A DNA stretch of 64,000 nt from Sipunculus nudus (GCA_026874595.1 CM049320.1:6513464-6577463), one strand, 5' to 3'; counted from the first letter of the stretch, positions 37,570-49,650 are shown. The notes: generated by a model from the sequence alone, not told the origin. Program-made: numbers and translations.

Positions 37570-37610
37570 GTATATATATATATTCATATATATAACATGT
37601 ATAAATATAA

Positions 37611-37660
<50 letters not shown>

Positions 37661-37690
37661 AATATATATATATGTATAAATATATGTGTC

Positions 37691-37755
<65 letters not shown>

Positions 37756-37802
37756 ATTGGTCTACTTTTGGGCCCCCTCAATGAAAATTTGGTTCGCCGC
37801 CA

Positions 37803-37838
<36 letters not shown>

Positions 37839-37886
37839 ATTGGTCTACTTTTGGGCCCCCTCAATGAAAATTTGGTTTCGCCGCCA

Positions 37887-37927
<41 letters not shown>

Positions 37928-40900
37928 TTAACGTCAACTTCCTTCCGGGTTTTAGATTTTGAAAGAGCACCAGGCCAGTCGAATGGTTGCAAGTTAACCA
38001 CAAGCAAAGTTTAGAACGGGCAGGGGGTGGGGGGCAGCACCAAAACAGGCTGTCGAAAAAAGCAGTCCGGTACCATATCCTGAACCCTTATTACAGCTCA
38101 AGACACGTTTGTTTTATACTCTAGCCTGGTCTGTCTATCACTATTCCTACTGCACATTATATCAAAGCATTATTATTCTAGTCCAGATGTAGGTTACATA
38201 CATAGGACCGTGTAGTAGTCTGGCACGAAGCGTACCCACAATTACCGCGTTTGAGCAAATCTGATCATAATGAGCTCATACACACCGTCCTGGTTACAGG
38301 ACGGATTGCTGTATCAGTGGACGTATTAACGACCAGACCGAGCACAACATGCCGTCATTACATACATCCATCGAGAATAAACGGATACAGTCACTGTGAG
38401 CCATTTTGCCCGCGAACCGGCTGTGTCCCTGGTTGGCGGTTCTTCTGACTGAAATTCCCGAATTCATTCAGCAGACTGTTTTATGCAAAGAGTTACATTT
38501 CATGAGGATTTTCTAGATTAAATATTAATCATTCTTTTAATCCTTTTCTTTATTTTCTTTTTGTTTCTCTCATTCAGCGTAAACATATGTAGAAACTTGA
38601 AATTTCTGGTATTAGAGATGCCGTAGTATCCCCAGATAAATAAAACATACCCTCTTCTACAATAAGCACCCCTCTTCTGAAGTATATATTTACATGAAAC
38701 ATTGCCAAGGTCACAAATGTATGAAATTATTAGACAGCTTGGTGGAAATTGTTGCGTCAGTTTTGAAGAAACAGACGCAGTACTTCAAAATTAAAGGGTT
38801 GACCAAAATCCTGTTTTCCACAGATTTTTCAGGACATTTAGGCTTCTGTAACCTTTCACCTGCATCCCAAAAATTAATATGGATCTTCCTCTATTGGTAG
38901 GTGAGCTAAATGTGCAAGATGAAAGGTCTGGGATGAAAAGTTTTGCTTAAAATGCATCTAATTTTTTGTAATCATGTGGATCCTGTGACCTTGACCTTTG
39001 ACCTTATGAACCATAATCAATAGAGTTCTTGCTTTTTAAGTATGACATCTGTAAGTCAAATTGAAATCCATACAACAATCAAAGCTGCTTTATTATCCGG
39101 AAACTAATTTTTTGACAGATGGCTTCTGTGACCTTCACCTTTCACCTTGTGAAACCCAAGATTTATAGGGATCTTCCTCTATTGCTAGGTGAGCTACATC
39201 TGCAAAAAGAAATGTCTGGAATGAACAGTTTGGCTTAAAATACATCAACAATCTTTTTAAAAATGTGGGACCTGTGACCATGACCTTATGAAGCAAAATC
39301 ACTAGAGTTCTTACTTTTTCCATGGGACAAATATATGTCAAGTTTGAAAATCCATATATCAATCCAAGCTGGAATTACAATCAGGAAACCATTTTTCTGT
39401 GGGAAGGCTCATTGGGCCTTGACCTTTGACCATGCGACCCCAAAAATGATATGGATTATCTAATATTAGCAGGTAATCATTATCTTCAAGCTGGAAGATC
39501 AAGGGTGAAACGTTCGGCTTACAATGCCTCAACAATATTTTTTAAAGATGTGAGTCCTGTGACCTTGACCTTTTGCCTCATGACACTAGTACCTATAGGG
39601 TTTTTACATCAGTGGTGGGGCAAACATCAGTCAAGTTTGAAATCCATTTGGGTATCAAAACTTAAGATATCATAAAAGGTGTGTGATTTACACCAAATAT
39701 GGAAATATTCAACGTCATGGCCAATAATGGTAAAAGTTCATGACCTATATTTAAATAGACTTCATCCATTAACCCACCTTTCTACATTTTCATAATATGA
39801 GAGAAATCTGCCCATTAGTTTTTGACTTACAATGCTCACAGTACTGTCAGGTAGCACTGTAACCTTGAAAAGAATATGAAGTGGCGCCACCAGTTTCCGG
39901 CACATCACAAGGCCACTCATGATTTTCGTTCACCCTGTTTATTTTTTACCAATCCATGCAAGCTTTCTCGCGATATTTTAAGAATTTGTGTGATTTTCAG
40001 CAAAATTGGACTTATCCTACACATCTATGTCATTTTGTAAGCTAGTATAAAAATATACCGGCCAATGAATATAAAAGCTCTTAAGGCACAAAGTGCATAA
40101 GATCATGCCTATAATGAATCAGATAAAATTCCCTACCCCTGTGGACATTGCGTTTTGGTATTTGTCCACTTGTGTCAGCAGTGAGCCTTATAAATTATAT
40201 TAAATGTTAAGGGTTGGCTGTTTTTAAAATTGAGGTCGATTAAAGCATGAAGCAACAGCACTGGATGGATATATGATCATGTATTTGATTTCACACCATA
40301 TAAAATAACCAGTCAATAACTGATGCATAACCAGTCGAAGCTGGTACCTTGTTTGCTAATTCTGTAGTACTCGTCCAAAGTGACGGGAACGCGAAAACGG
40401 CAACCATCGCGCTCCACAGCCTTACTGTACCTTCTGTCTCTTAAAAGAGGTTAAAAAAGGTTAAGTACCTTTCCTAAAAATGTTAGAATAAACACACCTA
40501 GGGTAGTTAGACGCTACTTTGATCTGAAGCTGGTTAGGACAATAAAGGAGGAAGCTGTTTACACATGAGTCACGGGATCGTTATGAAACCATACAATACC
40601 CCGACTTCGTCTGGGGATACGATAATAAACAGAGGAGTTCTGCATAAGTAAGTGAGAAAAAATGACGAGGTAAATGATAATAATTTAATTCTTATATAAC
40701 ACATAAATATATGTTTGTAATGTACGAACGCGCTCAATTAATTGAAAATCAGATCAAATGGCAAAACGCTTGAATTATTATTCTTAAAAATTACCAGTAT
40801 CACCTAAGAAGTGAAATCTAAGCAAAAAAGACAAAATTTGAACTGAGTATTGGCTCCTTTGTATGAATAATTAAATTTGTCTCAAAATGGATCTAAAATT

Positions 40901-41252
40901 TGGGTTGCACATTTGGTTTATGATCGAACTCGAAACAGAGTTCCAGAGGATTAGGGGCGCAACAGCATAGATTCTCATGTTGATATATTTGTACGCAACA
41001 AGTTGGTTTAGATTGATAGATCGTAGCTCCCCATGCGGAATATAGGCATGCAATAGCTGAGTGATGTATGTGTGTGCCTGACCAGAAATTCGCTTACCTT
41101 GAACACGTAAGTGCTATGAGGTTGTACCACCTTGGCAGCCCTGTATAAAACATCATCAACATCACTACAGCCCTGGACAGTGCTGATATCTAACAGACAA
41201 GTACACTCCTGACCGCAGAACGCCGCCATGTTGACGAGACTTGGATTAGGGA
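34661..41252 (-). CDS. Unknown-family multi-exon gene (partial)
   Basis: I do not recognise the family. Convincing exons in transcript order are 41098-41252, 40348-40439, 35954-36160 and 34661-34773. Two junctions join cleanly: exon 40348 (ends phase 1) to 35954-36160 (phase 1 to 1), and that one to 34661-34773 (phase 1 to 0). The first visible exon starts in phase 1, so a 5' exon, perhaps a leader, is missing; it ends in phase 0, which does not fit the 40439 exon, so another exon probably lies between. Residues include [66 protein letters not shown] and [18 protein letters not shown]. Several cysteines suggest an extracellular protein (inference). A paralogous exon lies at 54478-54632 and a decayed one near 43020. 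The 3' end was not found unless the last exon reads through to its stop at 34613. Confidence 0.65.
35030..35235 (-). repeat. tRNA-derived SINE with shared core, inside an intron
   Basis: On the minus strand a tRNA-like head (tggtttaggattacagc ... ttattcgaatc) is followed by 'gggtcagattttcatggctgaccccc', then 'gtttcattcacaaacatgtgcgc'. The core matches the copies at 55181, 13960 and the block core. It lies between the last two recognised exons of the minus-strand gene. Confidence 0.6.
35954..36160 (-). CDS. Third recognised exon of the unknown-family gene
   Basis: 207 nt, phase 1 to 1, acceptor attcCAG|TGG, donor GCAG|GTATCT. It reads [20 protein letters not shown], then [20 protein letters not shown], then [19 protein letters not shown] and VNLKIEYA. 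Two cysteines; no known domain recognised. Confidence 0.65.
37025..37052 (-). CDS. Possible 28-nt microexon
   Basis: Bounded by attgtAG|GTGG and GCAG|GTAAGC, it would encode VVGENRIVA plus one base (phase 0 to 1), joining well to the 36160 exon. Its length shifts the frame, so it cannot be used together with the preferred frame of the 40439 exon. It may be spurious or alternative. Confidence 0.25.
37200..37930. repeat. Cluster of (AT)n microsatellites and short GC-rich repeat pieces
   Basis: A GC hairpin (gggcgc ttc gcgccc, near 37218) is followed by a GC-rich piece ending 'ggccctgatatat', (AT)n at 37529-37565 and 37699-37751, and a 55-60 base piece ('tggtctacttttgggccccc') present twice (37751-37806, 37833-37892), each flanked by (AT)n. 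It lies in an intron of the minus-strand gene. Long open frames here are poly-Ile/Tyr artefacts. Confidence 0.7.
38700..39690 (-). repeat. About 142-bp diverged tandem repeat, six copies
   Basis: 'tgtgaccttgacctttgacc'-like strings recur near 38850, 38988, 39127, 39272, 39417 and 39557, spaced 138-145 bases. Alternate copies also share 'atggatcttcctctattg..aggtgagct', so a higher-order 285-bp unit exists. The motif is closely spaced AGGTCA half-sites on the minus strand. It lies in an intron of the minus-strand gene. Confidence 0.7.
40348..40439 (-). CDS. Second recognised exon of the unknown-family gene
   Basis: A strong pyrimidine tract (ccttttttaacctctttt) precedes AAG|A, and the exon ends CAAG|GTACCA. 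The chosen frame reads [13 protein letters not shown] and [16 protein letters not shown], with the purine-N-pyrimidine codon bias of real coding sequence. It ends in phase 1, matching the exon at 36160. Another frame (30 codons, phase 0 to 0) is open and would fit the neighbouring phases through the 28-nt candidate at 37025, but its peptide looks less natural. Confidence 0.55.
41098..41252 (-). CDS. First visible exon of the unknown-family gene
   Basis: 155 nt, acceptor ggCAG|TCCC, donor AAG|GTAAGC, phase 1 to 0. It reads [33 protein letters not shown] and then [15 protein letters not shown]. The reading frame continues upstream of the ATG to the acceptor in both this copy and 54478-54632 (P[ND][PQ]SL[VF]N), so that methionine is probably internal. 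Exact length, phase and most residues are shared with the plus-strand copy. Confidence 0.7.
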
Positions 41253-41289
41253 CTGCCAGTGATCTAGGGCATCCGAGTGAAGCCTGCAA

Positions 41290-42970
41290 TGCTCACAGTG
41301 TACCAGTATTTATCTACTACCTTTGTCCCGCGCCGGGTAATTCGGCAATTTTATGTGCTCTGCACTGAATAAACTACATTCAGATTCTACGAAATGAATT
41401 CACCTATTCATCCTCTACCCAGCTGATTCTCGATTTTGGAAGTGCGAAATCAAGTATATATACATATAATCAGTACTTAATTTAATAATCAAATACAATA
41501 TCAAAGTCAATAGGCGCTCAAAATTATAATAATTTGCCGACAACATGGAAAACCTAAGGAGAAGAACCTAGCGTTCATTTATTGCGGATAAAATAATAAA
41601 AAATCTATTTTTTTTATAATATACATCTTTCGTTTATAGATAAGATAAAAGATATGTTATTATTAATATTTTCAAACATTTGCTTCTCAACTGTTGGATG
41701 AGGAGTCTTACACACAAAGGGTTCACTTTCGCAAAAATTTACTTCTCGTGAATATCGTGAATATGAACCCCCCCCCCCCCCAAAAATGCTAACCACTGTA
41801 TGTGTATTTCATAAAATTGTGCTCTCCTTTATTTATTCCTTTTTGATTTTATAGCGTGCTGTTACATTGTTAATCATATAAAGATGTTCAATATCGCTTT
41901 CGCTCATTCAATGGATACGATGGATGTTTGGAGGATACGTCTGCACAACATCCCCCCCCCCATCATCCCGAGCAAATTATCCATTACTATTCCGATTTTC
42001 AGACATATTCCTCAACTTATGATATCGCGTGAGTATGTGTTAGAAATAAGTGCAGAATCAAGTTTGGGTTATTCAAATCAACGTTAAAATAGGATACTGC
42101 CAATGAATATATTAAGTTAAATTAGATATATTAAAACAAGGTAAATTTGCCGGCAACAAAATTCGGAAACGAGGTAACAGTGTTACACAACAATTAGGCA
42201 GGGTTATTTTCATAGTTGCGTTTTCCGTACATGCGTAGTCTAGAAAATTGCTCTACATTTTTGTAGTCTGTATGCGTTGTCCGCAAGCGTGTTCCGTGTC
42301 CGCCAGCCATCGGAAACGAATTTGCGCACTACGCATACCAGTTACAATGCCAATATCATTCTCATAGCATGGGATGTTAAGCCCTTTCTTATGAATGTGG
42401 TTTATTTACCAAAAAAAAGTTATCTGAATGTTTTAAACTCAGTATTCTTATAGCATAAAAATAACTTAAACTTCTTTAAATTATTGTCATCATTGTTATC
42501 ATCACTAATTTAATACTTATAAATTTTTTTTAGAAAAAGGTTAAGTTGTTTTTGAGATAAAATATATAAAAATACTTTATTGGTCAGGCAAATTATTATG
42601 GAAAGCAAAATGTGCGCATACTGACTAGACATATGGATAATGCGTATTGAATACGTATACGATCATGGACAGCACGGAGAGAAGGAAAAAGGCTGCCTAC
42701 CGCGGACAGGAATGACCTTGGATTACTATAGTCCGGTTCACCATCCCTGTCCATCTGTTTTTTTTGCGATGTTATTTTATGCATGTCAAAGAACGCCAAA
42801 TTTTTCCCCCGTGGCAGAAAGAGGAAAATGCTTTATTTATAATTTTTGGAATAATATATTTGGCAACATCTTACCACCAATCTGTGTATGTACATGACAC
42901 GAAACAGTGGTGACATTTTCCTCTTTCTGTAATTTGTGCAAATTTTGTCTGGCAAATAAGACAAGTTTGT
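41290..42970. other. AT-rich stretch, no exon recognised
   Basis: The missing 5' exon of the minus-strand gene could lie here, but I found no leader with a phase-1 donor that I trust. C tracts at 41767-41780 and 41951-41960. Confidence 0.35.
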
Positions 42971-42974
42971 CTTA

Positions 42975-43070
42975 CAAGAGATGTTCGGAATGTGAAAGAA
43001 TCCACGGATGCTGGAACTGATGTAGACAGGGCGGCTAAGCTGATACATCCTGACAGCTCTTACGTGTCAG
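42975..43070 (+). pseudogene. Decayed copy of the unknown-family exon
   Basis: The plus strand reads STDAGTDVDRAAKLIHPDSS then YVS, aligning with [24 protein letters not shown] of the exon at 54478. The 5' half and the AAG|GTAAGC donor are gone, and a tandem repeat starts straight after. It is in opposite orientation to the gene 1.7 kb away. Confidence 0.6.
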
Positions 43071-43127
43071 TGGCGTACACAAGGGAAGAGGGACGGCAGG
43101 GGCAGTCCGCCCCGGGCGGCACATTTT

Positions 43128-43910
43128 GGGGGGCGGCATTTTGGGGAATTAGTATAATGAGTGGCATTAGGAGTTCCTCCAAAAGGTCAAATTTGGCTTT
43201 TTGTCCCATTTTAGAAGTTCAGAGAGTATAAACTGGACAATAGAACCTACCAACTTAATAGCGAACGATTTGCACACTTTGGGGGCGGCATTTCGATGAA
43301 TTAGTATTATAAGTGGCATAAGGAATTCTTCAAAAATTACAAATTTTGCTTTTTTTGTCCCATTTCAAGTATTTTAGGGATTGTAAACTGGGCAATCGAA
43401 CCTACAATATGATTAGAGGACGATTTGCACATTTTTTGGGCGGTATTTCTGTGATTTAGCATAATGAAGGGCATAAAGATTGCATCAAAAAGTTCATATT
43501 TGGCTTTATTTTCCCATTTCAAGTATTTTATATAGTAAACTGGGCAGTGGAACCTACAAAATGCTTAGGGAACGATTTGCACATATTTTTTTTTCGGGGG
43601 GGGGGGGGGGGCGGCGGCGGCGAATCTGTGATTTAGTATTATCAGTGGCATAAAGAGTTCCACAAAAAGTACAAATTTGGCCTTTTTTGGTCCCATTTTT
43701 AAGAATTCCAGGGATTATAAACTGGACAGTGGAACCTACCAAATGATAAGCGAACGATTTGTACATTTTTTAAGGGACATCATTTCGGGGAATCAGTATA
43801 ATGACTGGCATAAGGAGTTCCGCAAAAAGTACAAATTTGGCCTTTTTGTCTTATTTTCAAGAATTTCAGTGATTATAAACTGGGCAGTGGAACCAACCAA
43901 ATTACCTGCG
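43128..43910 (+). repeat. About 160-bp tandem repeat, five copies
   Basis: Units open with 'gggcggcattt' (near 43131, 43283, 43439, 43609 and 43773), continue 'attagtataatga(g/c)tggcata(a/g)', 'ttccnnaaaaagtacaaatttggc' and close with 'aaactgg(a/g)cagtgg aacctac'. A poly-G run (43596-43611) precedes the fourth. It is inserted directly beside the decayed exon. Confidence 0.8.
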
Positions 43911-46900
43911 GACGATCTCGATGGAGGCAAGCTATACGCAAGAAGAAATACATATCTGTAGCTATTCTTTATTAGACCTGTGGTCTTGCAATATCAGAAA
44001 GCCATCGATAAACTGACCAACCATGCAAAGGCCTACATTTTAGGGCGATCGTCGTTAACAGAAATCCCTAGCAGCAGCTGATAATCACTGGGGAAAAATC
44101 CTGCCAGAAGACCAATGGCTCCCGGTGGTGCGGGTAGGGTCTCTGTTGTTCACCAAATATTTTGACGAATTTTGTAGCTATTTCCGTTGAAAGTATAACG
44201 AATTTTCATTCTTGAACACTGAATTTCCGAAATTCCATGGTATTTAAACAGCCTGAAATAACCTGTAAAGCCCATTTTCCCCATGATTCTTCATACCCTT
44301 ACATCGGTCTCGTTAAAATACAGACGTTAACAAAATCGTGTATATAATGAGTACTACCTAAATGCTTGTGTCTTTTGAATACAACCAATATGACTTGCAT
44401 GATCTTTTATGTAAGGTGAATAAAAAAAAATAACACTGAGACATATGTAGGAATTATTTTAACCTTAAAATATATAATTCTATTATAACTCTCATGCGGG
44501 ATGAATCCCCCTTGCCGCTTAGCCACATGTTCAATATACCTATCAAGTATCAGTTTTATCTTTCGGAGTTCAAAACTTAAATTAAAGATATATTTACCTG
44601 TACTGTTAATTCTGTAATTAACATTTCAATGAACCACTACCTGTTGTATTTTGTGACAAATCATTTGAAGTTAAATTATTATATGTATTTTAATGATATA
44701 ATTACTTAAAATTTATTTAAATACTTTATTGAATAAGAAATAGTCATGCGTTCATTGGATCACCTGAATTAAAGTATGCTTTTAACTTTGAGGATATTAT
44801 AATTGAACAAACTCCCTTTATCCAAACATTGGACTTTTTATGCGAAAATGTTAAACATGCCCTGCCTACATATATCGGCCTAACTCATGAAATTACGCGT
44901 TTTATGTAAAGATTATAAAGTGCCTTGCATGCAGTAGTACCATGCATATCTCAATAGCTTTATTAGGTGTTCCTAATGTCATATGCGATAACAAGAGATG
45001 GAATTATAAATGTGAAAAGGTATTTGTATGCGTTGAGAATGGAATAATACTCACAAAATAAGTTTTTTTCCATGTTGAGTATAATGTAATCATGAATCGT
45101 GTTTACATGAATGGTGAAAGATCTATTTCCCACATTATATGTGTATCCTGCAGTGTTATCTATTTTTAGTTTCAATTTTTACGTTTTATTCCTTTCTGTT
45201 CACTTCATAATGAAATATACTTGTTTGAACTTCGAGCGATCTTTTGATTTACATCATCATGGAGATGTCTACTCTTAATATGTGGCGGAAGAATTCCCTG
45301 CCAGTAGTTCATCCATACAACTGCATTGTTGTCAAACACAAGCATATAACAAGGGCATTTGACATGATACGTTTCAACATGTTATAAATTGTGTAATGTA
45401 TTGTTAGAGGGGCGGCAATTTCTAAAACTTGGACGTGAAAACAGACAAGTATAGGGACGGCTTTGTTATGTCTGATATCAGCATAAGGTATGTCTGATAT
45501 AAAGACCCTGTTTATGCAGTCTTAACCTAGCTACAAACATACACAAGCAATGCCTTTTGTATTTTAGACAAATATGCAATGTAAGGGCGCATATTTTTAA
45601 CATATGCTTAAGCCTAGATGATGTTTTGCTCATGCGGTCTTCTCATGCATATCCTTGGTCGCCTGACAGTACCAGGGGGATTTATGGGACATGAGTGCTT
45701 TATTTTATTTTGGGTAAAGATCGAGTTCCATCGTGATTTTTACGCGTTCTCTCCCAGTTCAAGGGAGAAAACGAATTGTGCATCAAATATGCATCCTTGA
45801 GATAGTTCTACCGTTGTTAAAGCTGAAACTTGTAATAAATCATAACCACATTCATTTGATAACTTTCGCATAAGTTATACAGAAAAAAAATGAATCAATC
45901 CTTGAGAAGATTCTTTGAATACACGAAGAGACCGGGAAGGAATGCGATGTAACCCAAAATAAATATGGCACCCATGTCCCTTTAAGCCCATGTGTGACTT
46001 GGCTGCGGCTGTTCGTGATTAAGTGTGAACAGTTTCCAAAAGGTCTCGCACTCGACAAATTTTTCTTTCAAATAGTCACAGATTCGTCGCGGGTGCCTCG
46101 AACCCGTCTCAAACATTTCTCAGTTAAGTTTCTTAAGTCTGAAAATGAGACACAACTTCGGAGGGGTTGGTAAAAGTAAATGGTGATTGATTGAAAAAAA
46201 ATATGAATCAGTTGCAAGTGTAATGAAAATTGCAATTTTATCGCGAGAATGTCGTTAAACAGACACACGTCAAATTTTCCAAGTGATTATTATCGCTAAT
46301 TGGCGTATTTTCTTGCAATTCTGTATCTCCAACTAGTCTCAAGTAGTCGCAGCCCAGTAAGATACGGGCTTTAGGTGCTCCGTACACTCTGTAGCAATAA
46401 CATGCTATCTGCCTTTCGGCACAATGAAAAGTGATGATTTTGTCTCCGCGTTGTTTGCCAGAACTCTATCGTCGATAGACAGTCTCCATTTCATAATTTG
46501 AACAGTAGCTTAGGCCTAGTTGATGGGCCGAAGGCCAGAGCATATCAATACGCCAGAAGGTCGGCCTGAATTCCCATTTTCTCGGACAAGATCATTTCCC
46601 AGATTACCTTTGATGGCACTACAGGGGTTTCTGGGGTCTTAGTGGTATTTACTGTTGTACTCTCGGGGAAATTTCCACGGTCGCCTCCCTTTGCAATGAA
46701 ATAGAGAGTTTAACAAACATACACGTACCTTTTTCAGTACACCACAACACTAAGCCCAATAACAGTCGGGCAGCCCAATACAAAAACACGCGCAAATACA
46801 TATATATATATTTAATGCATGTGTCAGGTGGCTCACCCCTACAAGGCTCATAATCAATTATATGCTGTATCATTTAGCTTGTAACACTAGAAAACCGGGC

Positions 46901-48133
46901 AGTGAAATGGTGTAGTTTGTAATTAAGTTATTTAGTTCAAAGCATCTCCTCGTTCAGAAGAAATTTACGATCAGAAATTGGGTAGGATAAAAAGCAGAAA
47001 CTACAAATATCAAATACCCCGATTTAAAGCCCTCAGACTGATTTAAACTTGCAATTAGCTAATGAATCCAAAAGTGTTGCAGTTTTCTCAAGGAAAGAGC
47101 CACCTTTCTGATGAACATGTTGCAGCGTATGTTTAACTGGACTATTACTAAGCATTTCCCCCAGACGTGGAAATATAAAGCAAAGGAAAGAAGTCAAATG
47201 AAGACTGGAAGCAGAAATACATTATACTGAAACTGTATGTATTCCTAGTCCATGATCCGTTCAGTGGAATAAAACTAAGACCAACACAAATTTATTCAAA
47301 GGATTATATAAAGTCACTAATTTGAAACATGAATAATAAATGATTCATTATAAGAAACAATAGAAAAACTATACATGGAGACTATTTCATTGATTTTGAT
47401 GCAATGAGACCTTTAAATACACCATCATTTATACGAAATTATCGAGCAGGAAATAAGTATACGTCATGATTGTTATCTGATCGACGGAATTTATGTTATG
47501 TATATTGGGGATCCGGATGAAGCATTCCGCGGCTGCAAAAAGGTAGTGTTACAAGGAACACGTACCTTAAATGTCAAAGGCGGCAGAATCCAATAATGTC
47601 GACATACCAATAGTGTAAACATTCAGTTATTATCTTGATGCCACTAGAAGAATCAGGTTTCATTTTGATGAAGAAATTCATGCACTCTTATGTCACTCTC
47701 GTGTCGACGATTGGATCAATACTTATTGTACTCTCTATCGTTACCATATGAAGGATGTCCGTTTTAAAATCGTGCACAGGCTTGTATATATTTTCACTCT
47801 AGGTGTTGCTGAAACCTGCGTATTATTAATTACATGTACTTAAATTAATTAGAAATGTAATTGATTAACGTGAACACAAACATATCAATATAACGATAGC
47901 GTATTTCTGACTAGTGGACCTCCCTGCCCCAGCTTATTTTATGACACTGCTAGCCTTGCGGCGTTTTTGTATGGTCTGGCGTCAGTTCGAGTAAAATTTT
48001 TGGATACATAGGCTATTTGCACGACCATCGTAGTTGTAGCATATCATGCAAACCTGTCATTTCTTTCCATTTATTACCTGCTGTATCGATGAATAACCTC
48101 TTTTGTCGACCGACTCGCCGAGTTTCGTCACTG
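43911..48133. other. Long stretch with no recognised gene
   Basis: AT-rich; short open frames only. No repeat pair or splice-bounded exon could be supported on either strand. Confidence 0.35.
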
Positions 48134-48433
48134 AAATGCCAGTCGAGTGGTGACAACGAAATGCCAGCCGAGTGGCGACAACGAAAAGCCAGCCGAGTGG
48201 CGACAACGAAATGCGTGCCGAGTGGCGACAACGAAATTCCAGCCGAGGGGCGACAACGAAATGCCAGCCGAGTGGCGACAACGAAATGCCAGCCGAGTGG
48301 CGACAACGAAATGCCAGCCGAGTGGCGACAACGAAATACCAGCCGAGTGGTGACAACGAAATGCCAGCCGAGTGGCGACAACCAAATGCCAGCCGAGTGG
48401 TGACAACGGAACACAAGTCGAGTGGTGATAATT
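48134..48433. repeat. 25-bp minisatellite, twelve copies
   Basis: Consensus 'aaatgccagccgagtggcg' plus 'acaacg', starting at 48134 and repeating exactly every 25 bases; the last unit is the most diverged. Because 25 is not a multiple of three and no unit holds a stop in any frame, all six frames stay open across it, giving several overlapping repetitive open frames up to 144 codons. There are no spacers, so it is not a CRISPR array. Confidence 0.95.
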
Positions 48434-48579
48434 TTATACCTGCAGGCCAGACATTGGAATAATAACGCAGTACAATGGAGACCTTGACCACAAGCCAGAA
48501 ATAAAGGTTTGTGCGATTTATCTGCTGTTCACGGGATCAATTTTCGGGTTAAAGTGAACGTTAAGATCTTAACCGGCAT

Positions 48580-49650
48580 GCGTTCTTCAAAATTCCGTTT
48601 AATTGGGTTATCACTGATGTCACGGCAGCAACAGTGCCGTGGATAATACCACCATGAGTATGATGCTGAGCTGGAAAGCTATCTCAACTGCATCGGAAGT
48701 TACTGACCTAACTACGGACGCCTGAGAAGCGTTTTCGAGTTTTGTTTCAGCCTCTGCGACTATCACGAACGCTTTTCGTCTTCTCTCACCTGTCTCTCAA
48801 CATGAGGAACACATTTGCAGAGCTCATTGACCGAACGTTTAACTAAAGCAAGGCGATCCATTGTTTGATCCAAGTCTTTTCGTTATGTATTTGCATTTGT
48901 CGCAACAGTTTCACATCAGATTTAATTGGTTTTATACGGTCTTCAACAGCTCCGTTTGTTTTTGTCCATTTTAGATTGATTCTGTGGTACAGCATTACTT
49001 ATATCTGTAAATTTATTTATCTTTTCTGAGAGACTTGTCATGTTGAAATACTCAGAATTGTTATTCTTTTTAAGAATAATTGTGTGATATTGGTTATAAG
49101 GGTAAGATCATTTTCCAGACACTGAAAATTTGATTTTTATTTCTGTCCTGCAGTTGCCCTTCTTTGTTTGTTGAAGATACAACTTTCTTTAGATAATCTG
49201 GTTTTTTTTCCAGTTTTTGCCTTTAGTTTGTTATTCTGATATGTAATCTTTTTTCTCTTATTTTTGAAGCATTTTTATCTCACTCGTTTTCTGTGACATT
49301 AAATCTTCTAGTGTTTGTATTTTATTTCAATTTTGCGCTAAGATGACTAGTCTTGTCAACTACCATGCCACGGCAGAGCGCAATGCAGCAAGTTCCTCGA
49401 ATGCAAGTTGAACAAGAGCTCTGACAGTGTCGGCATGCTTATTGAATGATTGAGATTTTTGGAAACCGCTTATAATATCGCTAACCTGATTAAAAGAGCC
49501 GCCGTTAAAAATCTACACCAGCAAGAGGCTTATTTCTAATTGAAACCAGGTCCATCACGTACTCGTTTTATCTTCTTTAAGAAACCATCTATAAAGTCGT
49601 CCCTTTGCTGTTCGTATTGGAAAAATACCAAAATATCCTCAAAGACTTTG
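48580..49650 (-). pseudogene. Decayed protein-coding sequence, family unknown
   Basis: The minus strand shows several short stretches that look like protein in different frames: EQQRDDFIDGFLKKIKRVRD (near 49600), RALVQLAFEELAALRSAV (near 49400) and MDRLALVKRSVNELCKCVPH (near 48850). Between them are stops and shifts. The charged, heptad-like pieces suggest an alpha-helical or coiled-coil protein. I cannot name the parent, and an old mobile element is possible. Confidence 0.4.

Noticed and set aside
37310-37962. Long open frames rich in Ile and Tyr on both strands (also at 10835, 15888, 49845, 54207 and 57212)
   Set aside because: They are translations of (AT)n microsatellites.
48134-48433. 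CRISPR-like regular repeats
   Set aside because: Units follow each other without spacers and the DNA is animal nuclear; it is a minisatellite.
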